From the NCBI GenBank assembly GCA_000697055.1, contig JNDT01001974.1, forward strand, positions 32,336 to 96,335: a stretch of DNA of 64,000 nt, read 5' to 3'. This document shows positions 1-11,111 of the stretch, one piece after another. The notes under the pieces are model-generated. The model was given only the letters and a program-made list of their open reading frames with translations, had not been told where the DNA came from and did not search any database. The stretch is from Saksenaea vasiformis B4078. Its lineage: Eukaryota; Mucoromycota; Mucoromycetes; Mucorales; Saksenaeaceae. Position 1 is the first letter of the stretch. Each line of letters starts with the position of its first letter. The position numbers were made by a program, and so were the translations under genes.

Positions 1-162
1 CAGGACAGTTCGGCAGTAAGGAACTGCTCACTCGTCACTTTGTATGACAGGTGAGGACGGGGTCTAATTTCCGCAAATGATCTAACAATCGGAGATTTCA
101 GGGCTACAGACATCGTCACGGAGCCTTCCATTCACACGAACAACCGAGTAATCATTAAGGAC

Positions 163-1012
163 ATGGCCATCGAATCGCACATTGCTGCAGGCGACTATCG
201 TCAGCTTGTCAAGACTTGTGAAGAAATTGAACTCCAGGTCATTTCATAACGCGTTTTCTATCGGTTCTGCTGACAGTGAGGTTGCTTCATTTAGCATGCT
301 GCGGGGGCGTCAAGTATCAATATGGCCGACATTTATGCGCCTTATCTAGCAGGATACATTCTTCTTGATGATCTGTAAGATTGCATCCTGAATAGAAATC
401 AGAGTTGTCTGAATTAGAACACTGGCATCAGAAACTCAGCCCGCTTTCTTCGCAAACGTATTCTTGTCAGCGGACCACCCTCACCCGAAGTCGATGCTGT
501 TTGGGCTATTTGTGTGGCACTTTGGGAAAAGCGATATCCGGACGTCTATATAGCACTCAAGCAACAATGGTCAGATCTAATGCTGCCCCTAATAGACGCC
601 ATTCAAGGTACAACGATATATTTCCTGTGTCACGTATATATTCATGTCATGACCAGTAACCGTTCGAGAACGAGTGTTAGTCTTGATCACAAAAGCATAC
701 GCACATATTGATATTACAGATGCCATAAAGTACTTTGGGATGGAAGAAAATGAGCTAATTACGGGTAAAAACAATGCTCTGTTCCGCAACGTATTTAATT
801 TAATTTTACTTGTAGCGTTGATGTCTAAGGGATGGCAGTACGATCAAAATTCTAAAATGTTTACGCCTGTAAAACCAGGTAAAGGTTGCTAGAAAGACGT
901 GTACCTATTTCATATCTCATCCAATTCAACAGAACCAGTGTGTCGGGAACCGTCGAATCTGGCTCAGTTCAATAAGCTTGCAGACATTGTGATGAATTTG
1001 GAGAGATTCTAA
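163..1012 (+). CDS. CSN8: COP9 signalosome subunit 8 (CSN8), six exons
   Basis: CSN8 is the smallest PCI-type subunit of the COP9 signalosome, which removes NEDD8/Rub1 from cullins. Joining exons 163-237, 295-374, 432-607, 657-764, 816-878 and 933-1012 gives an open frame of 193 residues; human CSN8 has 209. All junctions are GT-AG and keep phase. Recognisable family segments in order are NSARFLRKRI, the ALWEKRYPDVY helix, ITKAYAHIDI, a GWQYDQNSKMFTPVKP stretch and the C-terminal helix ending DIVMNLERF, each with a counterpart in animal CSN8. The ATG at 163 is the first in frame and gives the expected N-terminal length. No frameshift is seen, so the gene looks functional. Splice sites were read by eye. 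Confidence 0.88.
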
Positions 1013-1139
1013 TGGAAGAGGGCTGATGAATTAAATAAATGGATGGAGAATAGCTGTTTATGAACTATTCGTTATTCCACGTTGCGGACGTGTTTACTAT
1101 TATATAAAGTGACGCTGTAACATAATCTCAGGGACAGGT

Positions 1140-1452
1140 AACTGCTTCCTTCTCCTACCCAAAAATACAAGGACAATAGCACAAGACGAGCAGGGCGGAT
1201 TTAAGAAGTTTGCGGTTGTACCTACATCCAATCCCTTTTGAATAAGTAATACCGGGCTAATCATCATGGTAGCCCCTTAGTATTTCATTCTGTTTGACAG
1301 TTCGACAACGTTTGCACTACCCCACGCACGTGGTTCATCGCCTCGTGGTCAGGGGCTGTTGGTGCGAAGAATGGACTAAGGAAAACAAATAATCTCCTAT
1401 AGAAAAAGGTCGCCGGCTTGTTCGATCGTGTACGATATACTTATAACGAGTA
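1140..1452. repeat. Duplicated non-coding block, related to about 7150-7475
   Basis: This stretch is a diverged copy of the block that lies just 3' of the second SLC49-type transporter. Shared strings include TTTGACAG, TCGACAACGTTTG, TTGTTCGATCG against CTCGTTCGATCG, and GAAAAAGG. The similarity is clear from about 1286 to 1452 and weaker before that. At 7.5 kb the block leads straight into the transporter's last exon. Here the similarity stops at about 1452 and a Fanzor-type relic begins instead. Confidence 0.6.
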
Positions 1453-1458
1453 TCTTCA

Positions 1459-1476
1459 GCTTTTCTATAGAAAAGC
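1459..1476. repeat. 18-bp perfect palindrome beside the Fanzor relic
   Basis: GCTTTTCTATAGAAAAGC reads identically on both strands. It lies between the end of the duplicated block and the 3' end of the Fanzor-type coding relic. It may be an element border or the stem of a terminator or guide-RNA hairpin. No function can be shown from the sequence alone. Confidence 0.5.
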
Positions 1477-1499
1477 AACTTGTGTCTGACACTGGAGGT

Positions 1500-1910
1500 C
1501 TATCTCCGCAATGAGCGTCGGAATGGCACGGGCCTTTCGTTTCCATTCGCAGCCATGTGAACCGCTACTGACAAGATGTTGCGGCTCGCGTTCACGTCGC
1601 GGTTCCAGACCGTTTTACATTTTCTGCATTTGACAACGGCGTGGAGAAACGTCCCGAATACTCCTTTCACATTCTGTAATCTATCACTGCCGCAACTGGA
1701 ACATACTTTGGATGTATGAAGCTCACCCACTTCCACAACGACACGTCGTCCTTCTTTTTCCTTCGTTCTGAGTGCTTTGAGAATCTGACGCGATACCCTG
1801 TATGTTTTCTTCCGATTGTTCCACTAAACTTTGCGGCTCCATATACGATCAGCGATTTTCTCTTCGTACGCGAGGTTTCTAATTTCTTCCACTTCTTGCA
1901 ACACTGCTAG
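1500..1910 (-). pseudogene. Fanzor (eukaryotic TnpB-like) relic: C-terminal RuvC/zinc ribbon
   Basis: Fanzors are eukaryotic relatives of TnpB, RNA-guided DNA nucleases carried by mobile elements. On the minus strand the end of such a protein is legible. It has HTSKVCSSCG followed by VKCRKCKTVWNRDVNASRNI, that is a four-Cys zinc ribbon running into the RuvC-III Asp of the NRDVNA motif, and it ends NERPVPFRRSLRR. Upstream, a segment reading YGAAKFSGTIGRK, typical of the stretch before the ribbon, is in another frame from RQILKALRTKEKE. A one-base frameshift therefore lies near 1795-1810. A possible splice acceptor precedes CAGTGTTGC near 1907. The RuvC-I Asp region is not recognisable. This layout is closer to the TnpB-like Fanzor2 type than to the 47.5 kb locus. 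It looks inactive. Confidence 0.75.
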
Positions 1911-2280
1911 TCAGAAAAATGATTACTATCTTGGAACAGTGCTGTAACTATTTACCACGAAAGTCTTTTTGAAGATTTACAATGTTGTTAATGGTTTCCG
2001 ATCCACATACAGAAGCAATGGGAACTTTTCTTGTAAAAATTTCCAATTTTCCTTCAAATATTCCCTTGGTTCTTATTCTTGACATGGAAAGGGCAAAGGT
2101 GGCTTGATACTCGCAAATGCGATTGCATCTTACGAACACTTCCATTATCCTCGCACACTTTGCATAGTTTTCTTTCGTCTTTTAACTGGTTCTTTACTAT
2201 TTCCTCGATTTTGCTCGCTTCTTTCGCTCTGCTTGTGCTTCTTTCTGATCATCCGTTAGCGTTTTCCTTTTTCTAACCAT
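1911..2280 (-). pseudogene. Possible N-terminal remnant linked to the Fanzor relic
   Basis: Minus-strand reading from an ATG at 2280 gives a very basic start (MVRKRKTLTDDQKEAQAERK), then stops. Another frame contains a Cys/His cluster, LCKVCEDNGSV followed by SHLCPFHVK. A third frame contains KLEIFTRKVPIASVCGSE. The fragments do not join without frameshifts. Position and orientation suggest they belonged to the same element as the downstream zinc-ribbon relic, but that is inference. Confidence 0.3.
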
Positions 2281-4174
2281 CGGTCGACCGTTTTTATTGC
2301 ACCGCTACTCAAACCAACCAATCGTCTCTTTACTGGCCATGGATTTTTCAACCTTTTTCAATGGACTTTCTGCTAAAGTACGAGAATATTAGTCTAACAT
2401 CTGATCTTCAATCGTTCTTATGTCCTGAAGCGCTCGTAATAAGGATATCTGCGAAAAAATATGCCTTTGATAAATTGACAACATTATCAGTGGCGACTTT
2501 GAGCCATAGAAATCCCGCTTCCAGTGATGCAACAATGACTATTGTATAATATATCTCCATATATTTGCTTTACACAGTATCTTTTTGCTAACGATCCTGC
2601 GAAAATTCAGTAAAATGAATCATTCAATATTGGTATTAGACGATGACTGAATTGTCATCGCCGCAGTTATCTGCCTACAGGCTATGAGAAAATTGAATGC
2701 ATACATCATTACCTGAAATCTCGTTCTTCATATCTCAGTATTCAATAAAATGAGCTACGTTTCCTCAGTCAATCAAACAATTTTTTTTTCCAATTGAAGC
2801 ATATATAACAACTCTCCGTAGCCATCAAAACATGTAAGCAAGTACGACTCTGCACTTCCATCAATCATAGTGCATAAACGGCAACCTTTTTCTTTTACTT
2901 GCTGCCACTCTCGCTTGGCTCAAGGGCAGTCGTTGTATGAAAAAGAATAAAAAAAGACAAAGAAGGAGGTAGTGAATAATATATCCTCTAATTGACAACG
3001 CTCGATCGGTGTATTGCGATGCTGAGACAAGTTCACTCCAAAAAGTGCTTGGACCTCCGCTGCCCTCTGGTAAGCACTTTCTGTTCGTCCACTTCCCGTC
3101 TGGCATAACAGATCATTGAATGATCTGATGATTCGCAAAGGAAGCTCATGCTATACTGTTTACTGAAAAGTTTTTACGCTAATCTATATAAATTTTGCGT
3201 CCATGGGGAGCCACTTTTACGCTAAGAAATGAATCAAGTATATGTTCGTTAATACATAAGTTGGCAACAAATTCATACACTACTTATATTAACGCGGCCT
3301 ATCGATGGACGCGAAATTTATATAGACAGCATAAAGATTTGTTCAAGGTCGGTAAATGGAATACCAGTTGGATGTCACTTTACCCTCGAATGTTATTGCC
3401 ATGAACTTTTGGAGGCCGCACCCCGCACCCTGATGGGTGGGAGTGGGAGAAGTGGAGGAGATTGGCAGTGAAGAGTGCCCAATTGAAACGCACTGCATAG
3501 GACCTGAAGCGATACAACGTCCAGCGATCTATCGTACAAGATGAGTGAAGCTGAGCGCGACAACATTTATTTTACTTACTTAAGTGATGGGTAAAGGCAC
3601 CACCACAGCCGAGACGGTTCGGGACGGAGGTCATACAGGCTAAACTATGCATCAAAAGACACGAGTGGTTCTGGATGCGTATCCCATTAAAAATACATAC
3701 CGGGAATGTAAAATGAACAGAGTCAAAAAAAAAAGAATTTCATGCGTCTCTTTTAAATACTGTCGCTTTACACGTTCCGATTGATTCATTGGAGAACCTA
3801 TTACAATGGACCAGCGCAATACACCTTTGATTCCAGAAGTAAAGGTATTTGCTTCTGTGCGCAAAGATCGGCTATCCTCACCGCAGGATTCAGGTGGTGT
3901 AAACGCTAAGTAATGTTTGGATGCCGCAAATGTGTATTCAAAATCCAGTATCCCTATTGTTGTGAGCTAATGAGAAAGGAATACTATGCGCCAATAAGAA
4001 ATAGATACTGGAACCAATATGGAAGGAATGTGATGAGCCGATGAGATGTATCTATGCAGCCAATGAGACATGGAAAAAGGCGACCAAGCGATTATATCTA
4101 TACGGATAAGAGTGCTTTTTATTATTTTTAACCGATGGCAGATCAATGCGTTGGAAAGGTCAAGAGATCCCTAC
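2281..4174. other. No gene recognised; contains an inverted-repeat element
   Basis: Open frames here are short and show no family motifs. The only structure seen is the inverted-repeat element at 3184-3325 and a run of A/T-rich DNA 3' of the first transporter. Confidence 0.5.
3184..3325. repeat. MITE-like element with 21-bp terminal inverted repeats
   Basis: The left end CTATATAAATTTTGCGTCCAT (3184-3204) is the reverse complement of the right end ATGGACGCGAAATTTATATAG (3305-3325) except for one base. The 100-bp interior has no coding potential. Size and layout fit a non-autonomous DNA transposon. A target-site duplication is not obvious, and no second copy was noticed in the window. Confidence 0.6.
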
Positions 4175-5954
4175 TCAGACTTTCCCTGTATCAACCTCCT
4201 GGCGTTTCATTTTCCCTCTGAGCCAGAGGCAGGGCAGTGATCCAACACAGACAGCTACAACAACAAAAATCATGGAGTTCCTCATGTTGTTTGACGGTGT
4301 CGCGTCAGGTCCTGCCCTCAAAGCATTCATGATAACGCTGAAGAAAAACAGTGCCGCTATCGCCAGGCACCATATAATTGAGGAACTTACGGCCTCAGGT
4401 ACAGGATATGCCACTAATTTCGGAAAAGGATATTTCTATCTCAGACATACAACGAATTACGAAACTTACGTTCAGATGCGAGCTCCAGTTCTAGCGGGAC
4501 GAGGCCATACAGAAAAAACCCATTGGCAATGGCAATGGTCAAAATCACTGGAAAAGCGTCTGGTACAGCTATTGCATTTCGTTAATTATGTTCATTTTAG
4601 AATCAGTACCTACTTCCGAACAGAAGCATTATGTACGTGAAGGCCATCACAGGTGTAAATAGCTTGACAAGCAGGAAGTATTGCTTGCTAACTCCAACCC
4701 AGTAACTCGTCATGCCTATCGATAATAAGACTATCATCTAGCGGTTGACTTGCTCACATCCGCCAAGATATCCGCTTATAACAATAGCAGAAGTACAGAT
4801 TCCAGCGTGGAACTCTATACCCGTAGGGGAGCATCATTTCAGCAATGAACGCAGACATTGCAAAGGTCATACCGAGGTTGACGCTCGCTAACGTTGTAAG
4901 CCACCAATATTGAGTATTCTTTGAGAGTGCTTTGATAGACGGCCAGTATTGTATTCGCTCCACTGTTGCACTGATAGATGGCGGTACTGCTGGTTTTGCT
5001 GGTAAAAATATAGGCGGCACTGCAACGATTGTCGAGTAAATTACACAAAAGAGAAGCTACAGGACAATCTTGGTAAGTCCTCCTGAAACTTCAAGGAAGA
5101 AGGAAAAGATAAAGAATCGGCGTGCATTAAACTTGCCATCCTTGGTGTATTTTCAACGCTGTTTGCAAGTGATGGGATGATCAGAGGGCTGATAACCATA
5201 CCCAGAGACAACGCTAGGGATGTAACATTAGTTTGACGGACAGATCAGCAAATATGAAACATATACTCAAAAAGTTATTTGCGATTGCTCTGTCCATAGG
5301 TGCAAACCAAACAGCGACAAACTAACAGTACGCTTGTTTAGTTCATTAGATAAGTGTGGGAGAGCATACTTTTGTCGCAATACTGAAATAATCATCAAAG
5401 GTTAGTTATGTTTCGATGCAGTTCAGATATTTGCTCTTACTTGAAAGCGAAAGGACCACCAATGCTGGCTACAGTCTGCCCAGTGGCAACGACTGTGTAA
5501 CGTTGATGTACAGGCACAAAGATGGAGATACAGCGAATCCAAGCCCCAATCATGTTGATAGTTGCTGAAAATATGATCTATCCTAAAAAGTAAGAGAATC
5601 GCCGAATTCTACCTGAGGACAGGGCCATTAGCGAATCCTTACGGAGTATTTGAGACCAAATCGCTCATAAGCCCAGCCTACAGGTATAGAAAGGATGCAA
5701 TTGGCAACTGCATAGAGATTAGATAACCAGTTTAGTTGAGTAAGCGAGACTTCCATCCACGCAGAAGTCACCCGCGGCGCTACTACAGGGCTTTGCCACA
5801 CCAATGCACAGGCTGCGTTGCTTGAAGCGACACATATAACCTGGGTACAAGCTACCCAGCCCGTTCTCTCATGGAAATGCGGGAAAGACGACGTAGTTTT
5901 TTCGTCTTGAACTCCAGTATCCGCCTTGTTAGCTGTGCCTCGGTTGCTTTCCAT
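4175..5954 (-). CDS. SLC49/FLVCR-like MFS transporter, copy A
   Basis: This is a plasma-membrane-type major facilitator of the FLVCR/SLC49 group; the substrate cannot be inferred (haem or choline in animals). Exons read in order on the minus strand give the N-terminus with VGWAYERFGLKYS, then GAWIRCISIFVPVHQRY, TGQTVASIGGPFAF, a 13-nt micro-exon at 5370-5382, FVAVWFAPMDRAIAN, SLGMVISPLIIPSLANSVEN, a PAKPAVPPS cytoplasmic loop, then PDAF, YPVPE and NALRAGPDATPSNN near the end. All are family landmarks. The intron at 5057-5136 begins GC rather than GT (GCAAGT). With these introns removed no stop remains. It is one of two tandem paralogues in the same orientation; the other is at 7516-9319. Confidence 0.8.
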
Positions 5955-7515
5955 TAAAGTAAGCTAATATCTATACAAGTTTCTGCTCTTCGGGAAAGAA
6001 AGGTGAGGTACACAAACACCAAGTTTCTTTTAAAATCGGGAAATGTAGGTAAGACTACGTGGAATTATGATGGAAACCTAAGACGCATAGAATAGCAAAC
6101 CTTTATATAAGCGCAGTTTTCTGAGGACAAATATTGTAGGCAGCGGATCAGCATATGATCCTACATATTCCTTTTCAGAAAACGCCTTACAGCAATCCAT
6201 TGTACTCGACGATGGGGAGCGAAGAATTTTGTGGCTAAATTTCCAGCATCTTCTTAAGCAGTCGGTTGATTAGTCCCTACAATAGACAGCATATTCAAAA
6301 CGCCTTGGTCTGAAATATAAGCTTTTCGTTGCGACAGTGCATACATACGTCTTTGTTGTTATCAGAAGTTTCAGGATCATTATCAGGCTCCCTATGAGAT
6401 GCCGCTCATCAGAACCAAACTCATCAGAACCAAACTGAAATTTATGGGTTCCAGTTGCGTACACTCTTATTCTCGTCAAACAACCATGGAACTAATAATA
6501 CTAGGAACGCCTCTAGATAACGGATACAGCAGATGGATATCAGTTTTTCTGAATGGGAGCTGCTGTATATGACATGAATATACGGAATACGGCAACCTGT
6601 ATTTCCTTGATGATCACCTCCTTAACGTGGCTGCATGGAATTCATTGCTCTCGTTTCGTGGATTGATATAAACCTGACTACAAATACATAGTCATCACGG
6701 GTACTTTCGTATGTTAAGTTACGATAGATAGTCCATATTTACTTGTGCATCGCCTCCGTCATCTACGTAAGATAACAAATCGAAGTTGATTGGTTGAAAG
6801 GAGGGTCCTAGCAATTACTGTAGCATTAGCAGCGGGATAGCGCTTCCGCTATCAATGCAAGACTTGATATAAACAATGATTTTCATTGCATTCGAACTGT
6901 GTTTATGGAGAGAACGTATTGCATCAGGTGATGTGATTTGGTAATACTCATGTTATTCGCAATATCATGAAAGAAGGTAGATTTTTCAGTACAGCTTAGA
7001 GTTACTTAACCCGAAGTACGTCGTGATAGGTTTGAGCATTCGGATAGGCAGATAGTGGTCATGCTCAACGTATCGCACCACCCTCCCAAAGCTTTCTGTA
7101 ATTGAGCTAGCGAACGGTGGTTGAATCAACAGGGAAGTCTTGTTAACAGTTTCCTTCTACAGCAAAACACACAAGACTATGACCACCAGGAGGAAATGAA
7201 GTGACAGTGTATAGCACGAGAAAAAGCGGATCCTCTAAATTTGTGGTTCAACCCCGCACTTAGTCCCTTCAAAGTAAGTAGGACCCGAGGTTGCGATTAT
7301 AGTTATCCCTTACTGTTTTGTCCTATTTGACAGCTCGACAACGTTTGTGTACATTATTTCAGGTCTCGTTGTCAGGAGGTTGCTAATGCGGAGAATAGAA
7401 ACACGAAAGATGATTGGTTTTCTTTGGAAAAAGGATAGTTCCTCGTTCGATCGCATGTGATATTTATAACTGTCAACCAATGGCATATTTTTATTTTTTT
7501 TAAAAAAAAAAGAGG
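5955..7515. other. Intergenic between the two transporter copies
   Basis: No coding region is recognised. It should hold the promoter of copy A on the high-coordinate side of 5954. The end nearest copy B (about 7150-7475) is the source-like copy of the block also found at 1140-1452. An A/T run lies near 7487-7511. Confidence 0.5.
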
Positions 7516-9319
7516 TTAAGAAGCCCCTATCTCAGATTTTCCTGTATCGACCTCCTGGCGTTTCATTCTCCCTTCAAGCCAGATACAAGGAAGTGACCCC
7601 ACACATACAGTTACAGCGATAAAAATCATGGAATCCTTCATGTTGCTTGGGGGGGTCGCATCGGGCCCTGCCCTCAATGCATTGATGATAAGAGAAAAGA
7701 TCAGCATCACAACTTGTGCTATGCACCATATAACTGAGGAACTTATCGACTCTGGCACGGGATATACCACTATAACAAAGTTAAAGGATATTCATCTCTC
7801 TAATCTGCAAATGATTGTACAACTTACATTCACATGCGAATTCTAGTTCTAATGGGATGAGACCAAACGCAAAAAATCCATTTGCGATTGCAATAGTCAG
7901 AATCGATGCAAAAGCGTCTGGTATAACTAATTTACGTTTCGTCAAGTCTGAACATCTGAGAGTCAATACCTACTTCCGAACAGAAGCATCACGTACGTAA
8001 ACGCCATGACAGGCGTGAATAGTTTGATAAGCATGACATATTGCTTGGAAATTCCAACCCAATAGCTTGTCATGACTACTGTCATTTAGCTCTTCATCAT
8101 CATCCCATATATAATTTTCTTACTTCCGCCTACAGCTCCGCCTACTAATACGAAGGCGGTACAGATTCCGGCATGAAACTCGGTATATCCATACGGAATC
8201 ATTATTTCAACAAAGAATACAGACAAGGCGTAAGCCATACCCATGTTAACACTCGTTATCGCCGTAAGCCACCAATATTGAGAACTCTTTGCGAGTGCTT
8301 TGATAGCCGGCCAGTATTGCGTTCGCGCTGCGGTCGCGCTGATGGACGGCGGTACTGCTGGTCTTGCTGGTAAAACTAGAGGGGGGATTGCCACAACCGT
8401 GGCGAACACTGCACAAGCGACAAGCTACACCATAGTCTTAATTAGACTTGCAGAAATTGTAAAGAAGGATAGATGGTCGTCGAGTGTGAAACTTGCCATT
8501 CTTGGTGTATTTTCAACGGTGTTCGCAAGTAAAGGCATGATCAAAGGGCCGATAGCCATGCCAGGTGACAGCGCTAAAGATATCGCGTTAATTTGATGGA
8601 TAGGATAGCAACAGGAGGAGGAGACACATACACACAATATTGGTAGCTATTGCTCTGTGTCTAGGGGCACACCAGACGGCGGCCAACTAAGCGAGCAGTA
8701 CATATTTGGTTCGCTAGCTAAATATTGAAATCCACAAACCTTTGCTGCGATACTATAAACAATAATCAGGCAGTAGTTAATGTCCAGCAGCTTCCAAAGT
8801 CTCTGATCTTACTGATAAACAAAGGGTCCACCAATACTGGCTACTGTCTGCCCAAGCAAAACGCATGTATACCGCTGATGAACAGGCACGATGATGGCGA
8901 TACACCGGATCCAATTCCCCGCCATGTTAGCAATTGCTGCAAATAACAACTGTATCAAACGTGGTGAAGGTTATCATATGCCAGGGCAGTGCCCTAATCC
9001 TCCTTACCGCAAATTTGAGACCGAAACGCTCATAAGTCCAAGCTACAACAAGAGAGAGAACGCATATAGAAATAGCACAGATGTTGGAAAGCCAAGTCAA
9101 ATGACTAAATGATACATCCATCCATACGGAGGCTACTTGCGGCACAACTACAGCACTTTGCCACATCAGTGTACAGCCTGCGCTGATTGCAGTGGCAGAG
9201 AGTATTTGGAGGCAAGCTATCCAGGTAGTGTTCTCTTGGACAGACAAGGCAGACTGTATAGCTCCCTTGTCCTGAACTTCGATACTCACTCCATCTGCGA
9301 TGTCTGGATTATTATCCAT
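7516..9319 (-). CDS. SLC49/FLVCR-like MFS transporter, copy B
   Basis: Paralogue of copy A with the same exon layout. In order on the minus strand: exon 1 (9008-9319) with WTYERFGLKFA, an exon with NWIRCIAIIVPVHQRYT and GQTVASIGGPFVY, a 13-nt micro-exon at 8740-8752 coding for IAAK, LAAVWCAPRHRAIATN, SPGMAIGPLIMPLLA, then LVLPARPAVPPS, MTSYWVGISKQYVML, PDAFASILTIAIANGFF, and YPVPES through INALRAGPDATPPSN. Intron 8425-8496 starts GC (GCAAGT) and hides an apparent in-frame TAG. The protein would be about 470 residues with roughly 12 membrane helices. All frames stay open after splicing, so the copy looks intact. Family membership is firm; substrate is unknown. Confidence 0.85.
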
Positions 9320-11111
9320 TGGAGCACGATAATAACTGTTCCAGATTCACAGTTGGGAAAAGAAAGGGAGAAATGCAGTGTAGTGCAATTTGCAAGATAA
9401 GAAACTCGCAGAGCAATACTATCCTATCACTGTGTAGATTTTCTGCGCCTATAAGCATCCTGGTCCTGAAAACAGTATAGCAGTGATAGAAGAGCATGAT
9501 ATGACTAATAAAGTAACTGCCGCGTCATCACACGTTGCAATAATAGCAGAATGAAAAGACCTACATTAATCAACTTGTTCGACCAGGAACCTTATTCGAG
9601 CGTGAGACTAAGTGTTTTGAGAATGCTACTAGATCGAAGTCATTCAACCATGTTGAATGCTCATGTTGAACAGACAGCAATGACAGCCTTGCTGACTGTT
9701 AGATCGATACAGATCGTTACAAAACGTGCTTCAGTAATTCTTCCTGGTGATATCATGTGGTTATTTAATTGCTGCCGTGCAACAAGAACAGATGATATAT
9801 TTCATATGCACCGAAGTCCGGCACTAGTGTTTTGCTGTTTCTGCCATATTACTGTATGGTGTTCGATACGACGGTAGGGCAAAAGTTGGCTAAATTTATC
9901 GACCGACATCAAGAAAGACAGGAGGCCACATATGCATATAGCACGTATATGTGTTTCTCTCTCTCTCTGTGTATATATATGTATGTGTGCGGGGAAGTTG
10001 TTTTTGATATATTGTGTGAATGACAAATAAGGATAAACGTAGTTTGCTAGAAAAATGTATTTCAAAATTGGTGACTTCCCGAAAAAATCATCGATCTGTC
10101 CTGACTTCCAGGGTCGAAGCAGCTGACTCAGGAGTAAAAAATCTTGGGAGTAATAAGCATTTTCTTGCCAGTCGATTGGTTCATTTAGAGGACCCAGTTG
10201 CATTTCAAAATTACCTATTCTAAAGATTTCGCGCGCGCGGGCAAATAAACGCTGGCACACGCATGGCTGAGGAACGTGTACAGACACTAAGAGGGAGAAT
10301 GGCGGGAAGAATGTTTTTCTGCTACTACTGCTTACTAACCTTACGCTTACATCCTTGATTATTCATCAATTTTAGATTGACAGGTTGTTTGCATAAGTCC
10401 GTTTTATACAGTACTTGAACCATGTTGTATGCATTAATAGTTTTACATAAACCTTAACGACTTAGGTTATGGCATACCAACCATATGGATTGACAATAGG
10501 AACAATGCATGAGCTAACTGTGAACATAGTTCAAATGAGCGGCGTTTCTTACAAAATGAAGGGGAACTGCTTTGTTATTAATGTCTTGCTGTCATGATCA
10601 GAATGAAATGCATGCGTGAATGGTCTATTGTTGTGACCAAGTTCAAGGTTTCTAACACCAGTTAAAGTAAAAGGAAATAATGGTTTCTATGCATTTCTAA
10701 CTCCTGTTGCAGTTACGCTTATATAGCTATCCCCCCGAATTCGCCGTTACCAATCAACGTTACCAGTGGGATATTCTAATAGTCCCTTGCATGGTTTTCA
10801 TGCAATGCTTATATGGTTATCCAAACTTGATTTATTGATGAAGAATGACTGAAGGGGAGAATTGTTATGGACTAAAAAAGGGAGAGAGACTCCATAACAA
10901 GAAGGGAAAAGAATTAGCGCAGAACATAGGATAATAATCACTTTTGTAGGGGATTGCAAAAGAAAAGGAGAAAACATGAATGCTGGATGATGATGAATGA
11001 TGATGAAAAAAAAAAAGAAAAAATTGTGAAGAAATGCATAGCATAAACTTGGGCTGTTTTACAAAAACCTAGATGTTGTCAGAGGCACTTGTTTGTTGAT
11101 GGTGTTTATTA
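9320..11111. other. Intergenic, no gene recognised; simple repeats
   Basis: No family motif was found on either strand. A CT/TA microsatellite at about 9956-9990 and GATGAT-type repeats with an A-run at about 10985-11020 explain the longer open frames. The side next to 9319 should carry the promoter of transporter B. The side next to 11112 is the 3' flank of the IQ-motif gene. Confidence 0.5.

Noticed and set aside
8425..8427. In-frame TAG in transporter B (and the same at 5057-5059 in copy A), suggesting pseudogenes
   Set aside because: Both stops fall inside an intron that starts GCAAGT and ends TAG; removing it restores the family sequence in both copies.
9802..10287. 161-codon minus-strand open frame
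   Set aside because: It runs through a CT/TA microsatellite, has no domain and no splice partners; composition is that of repeat DNA.
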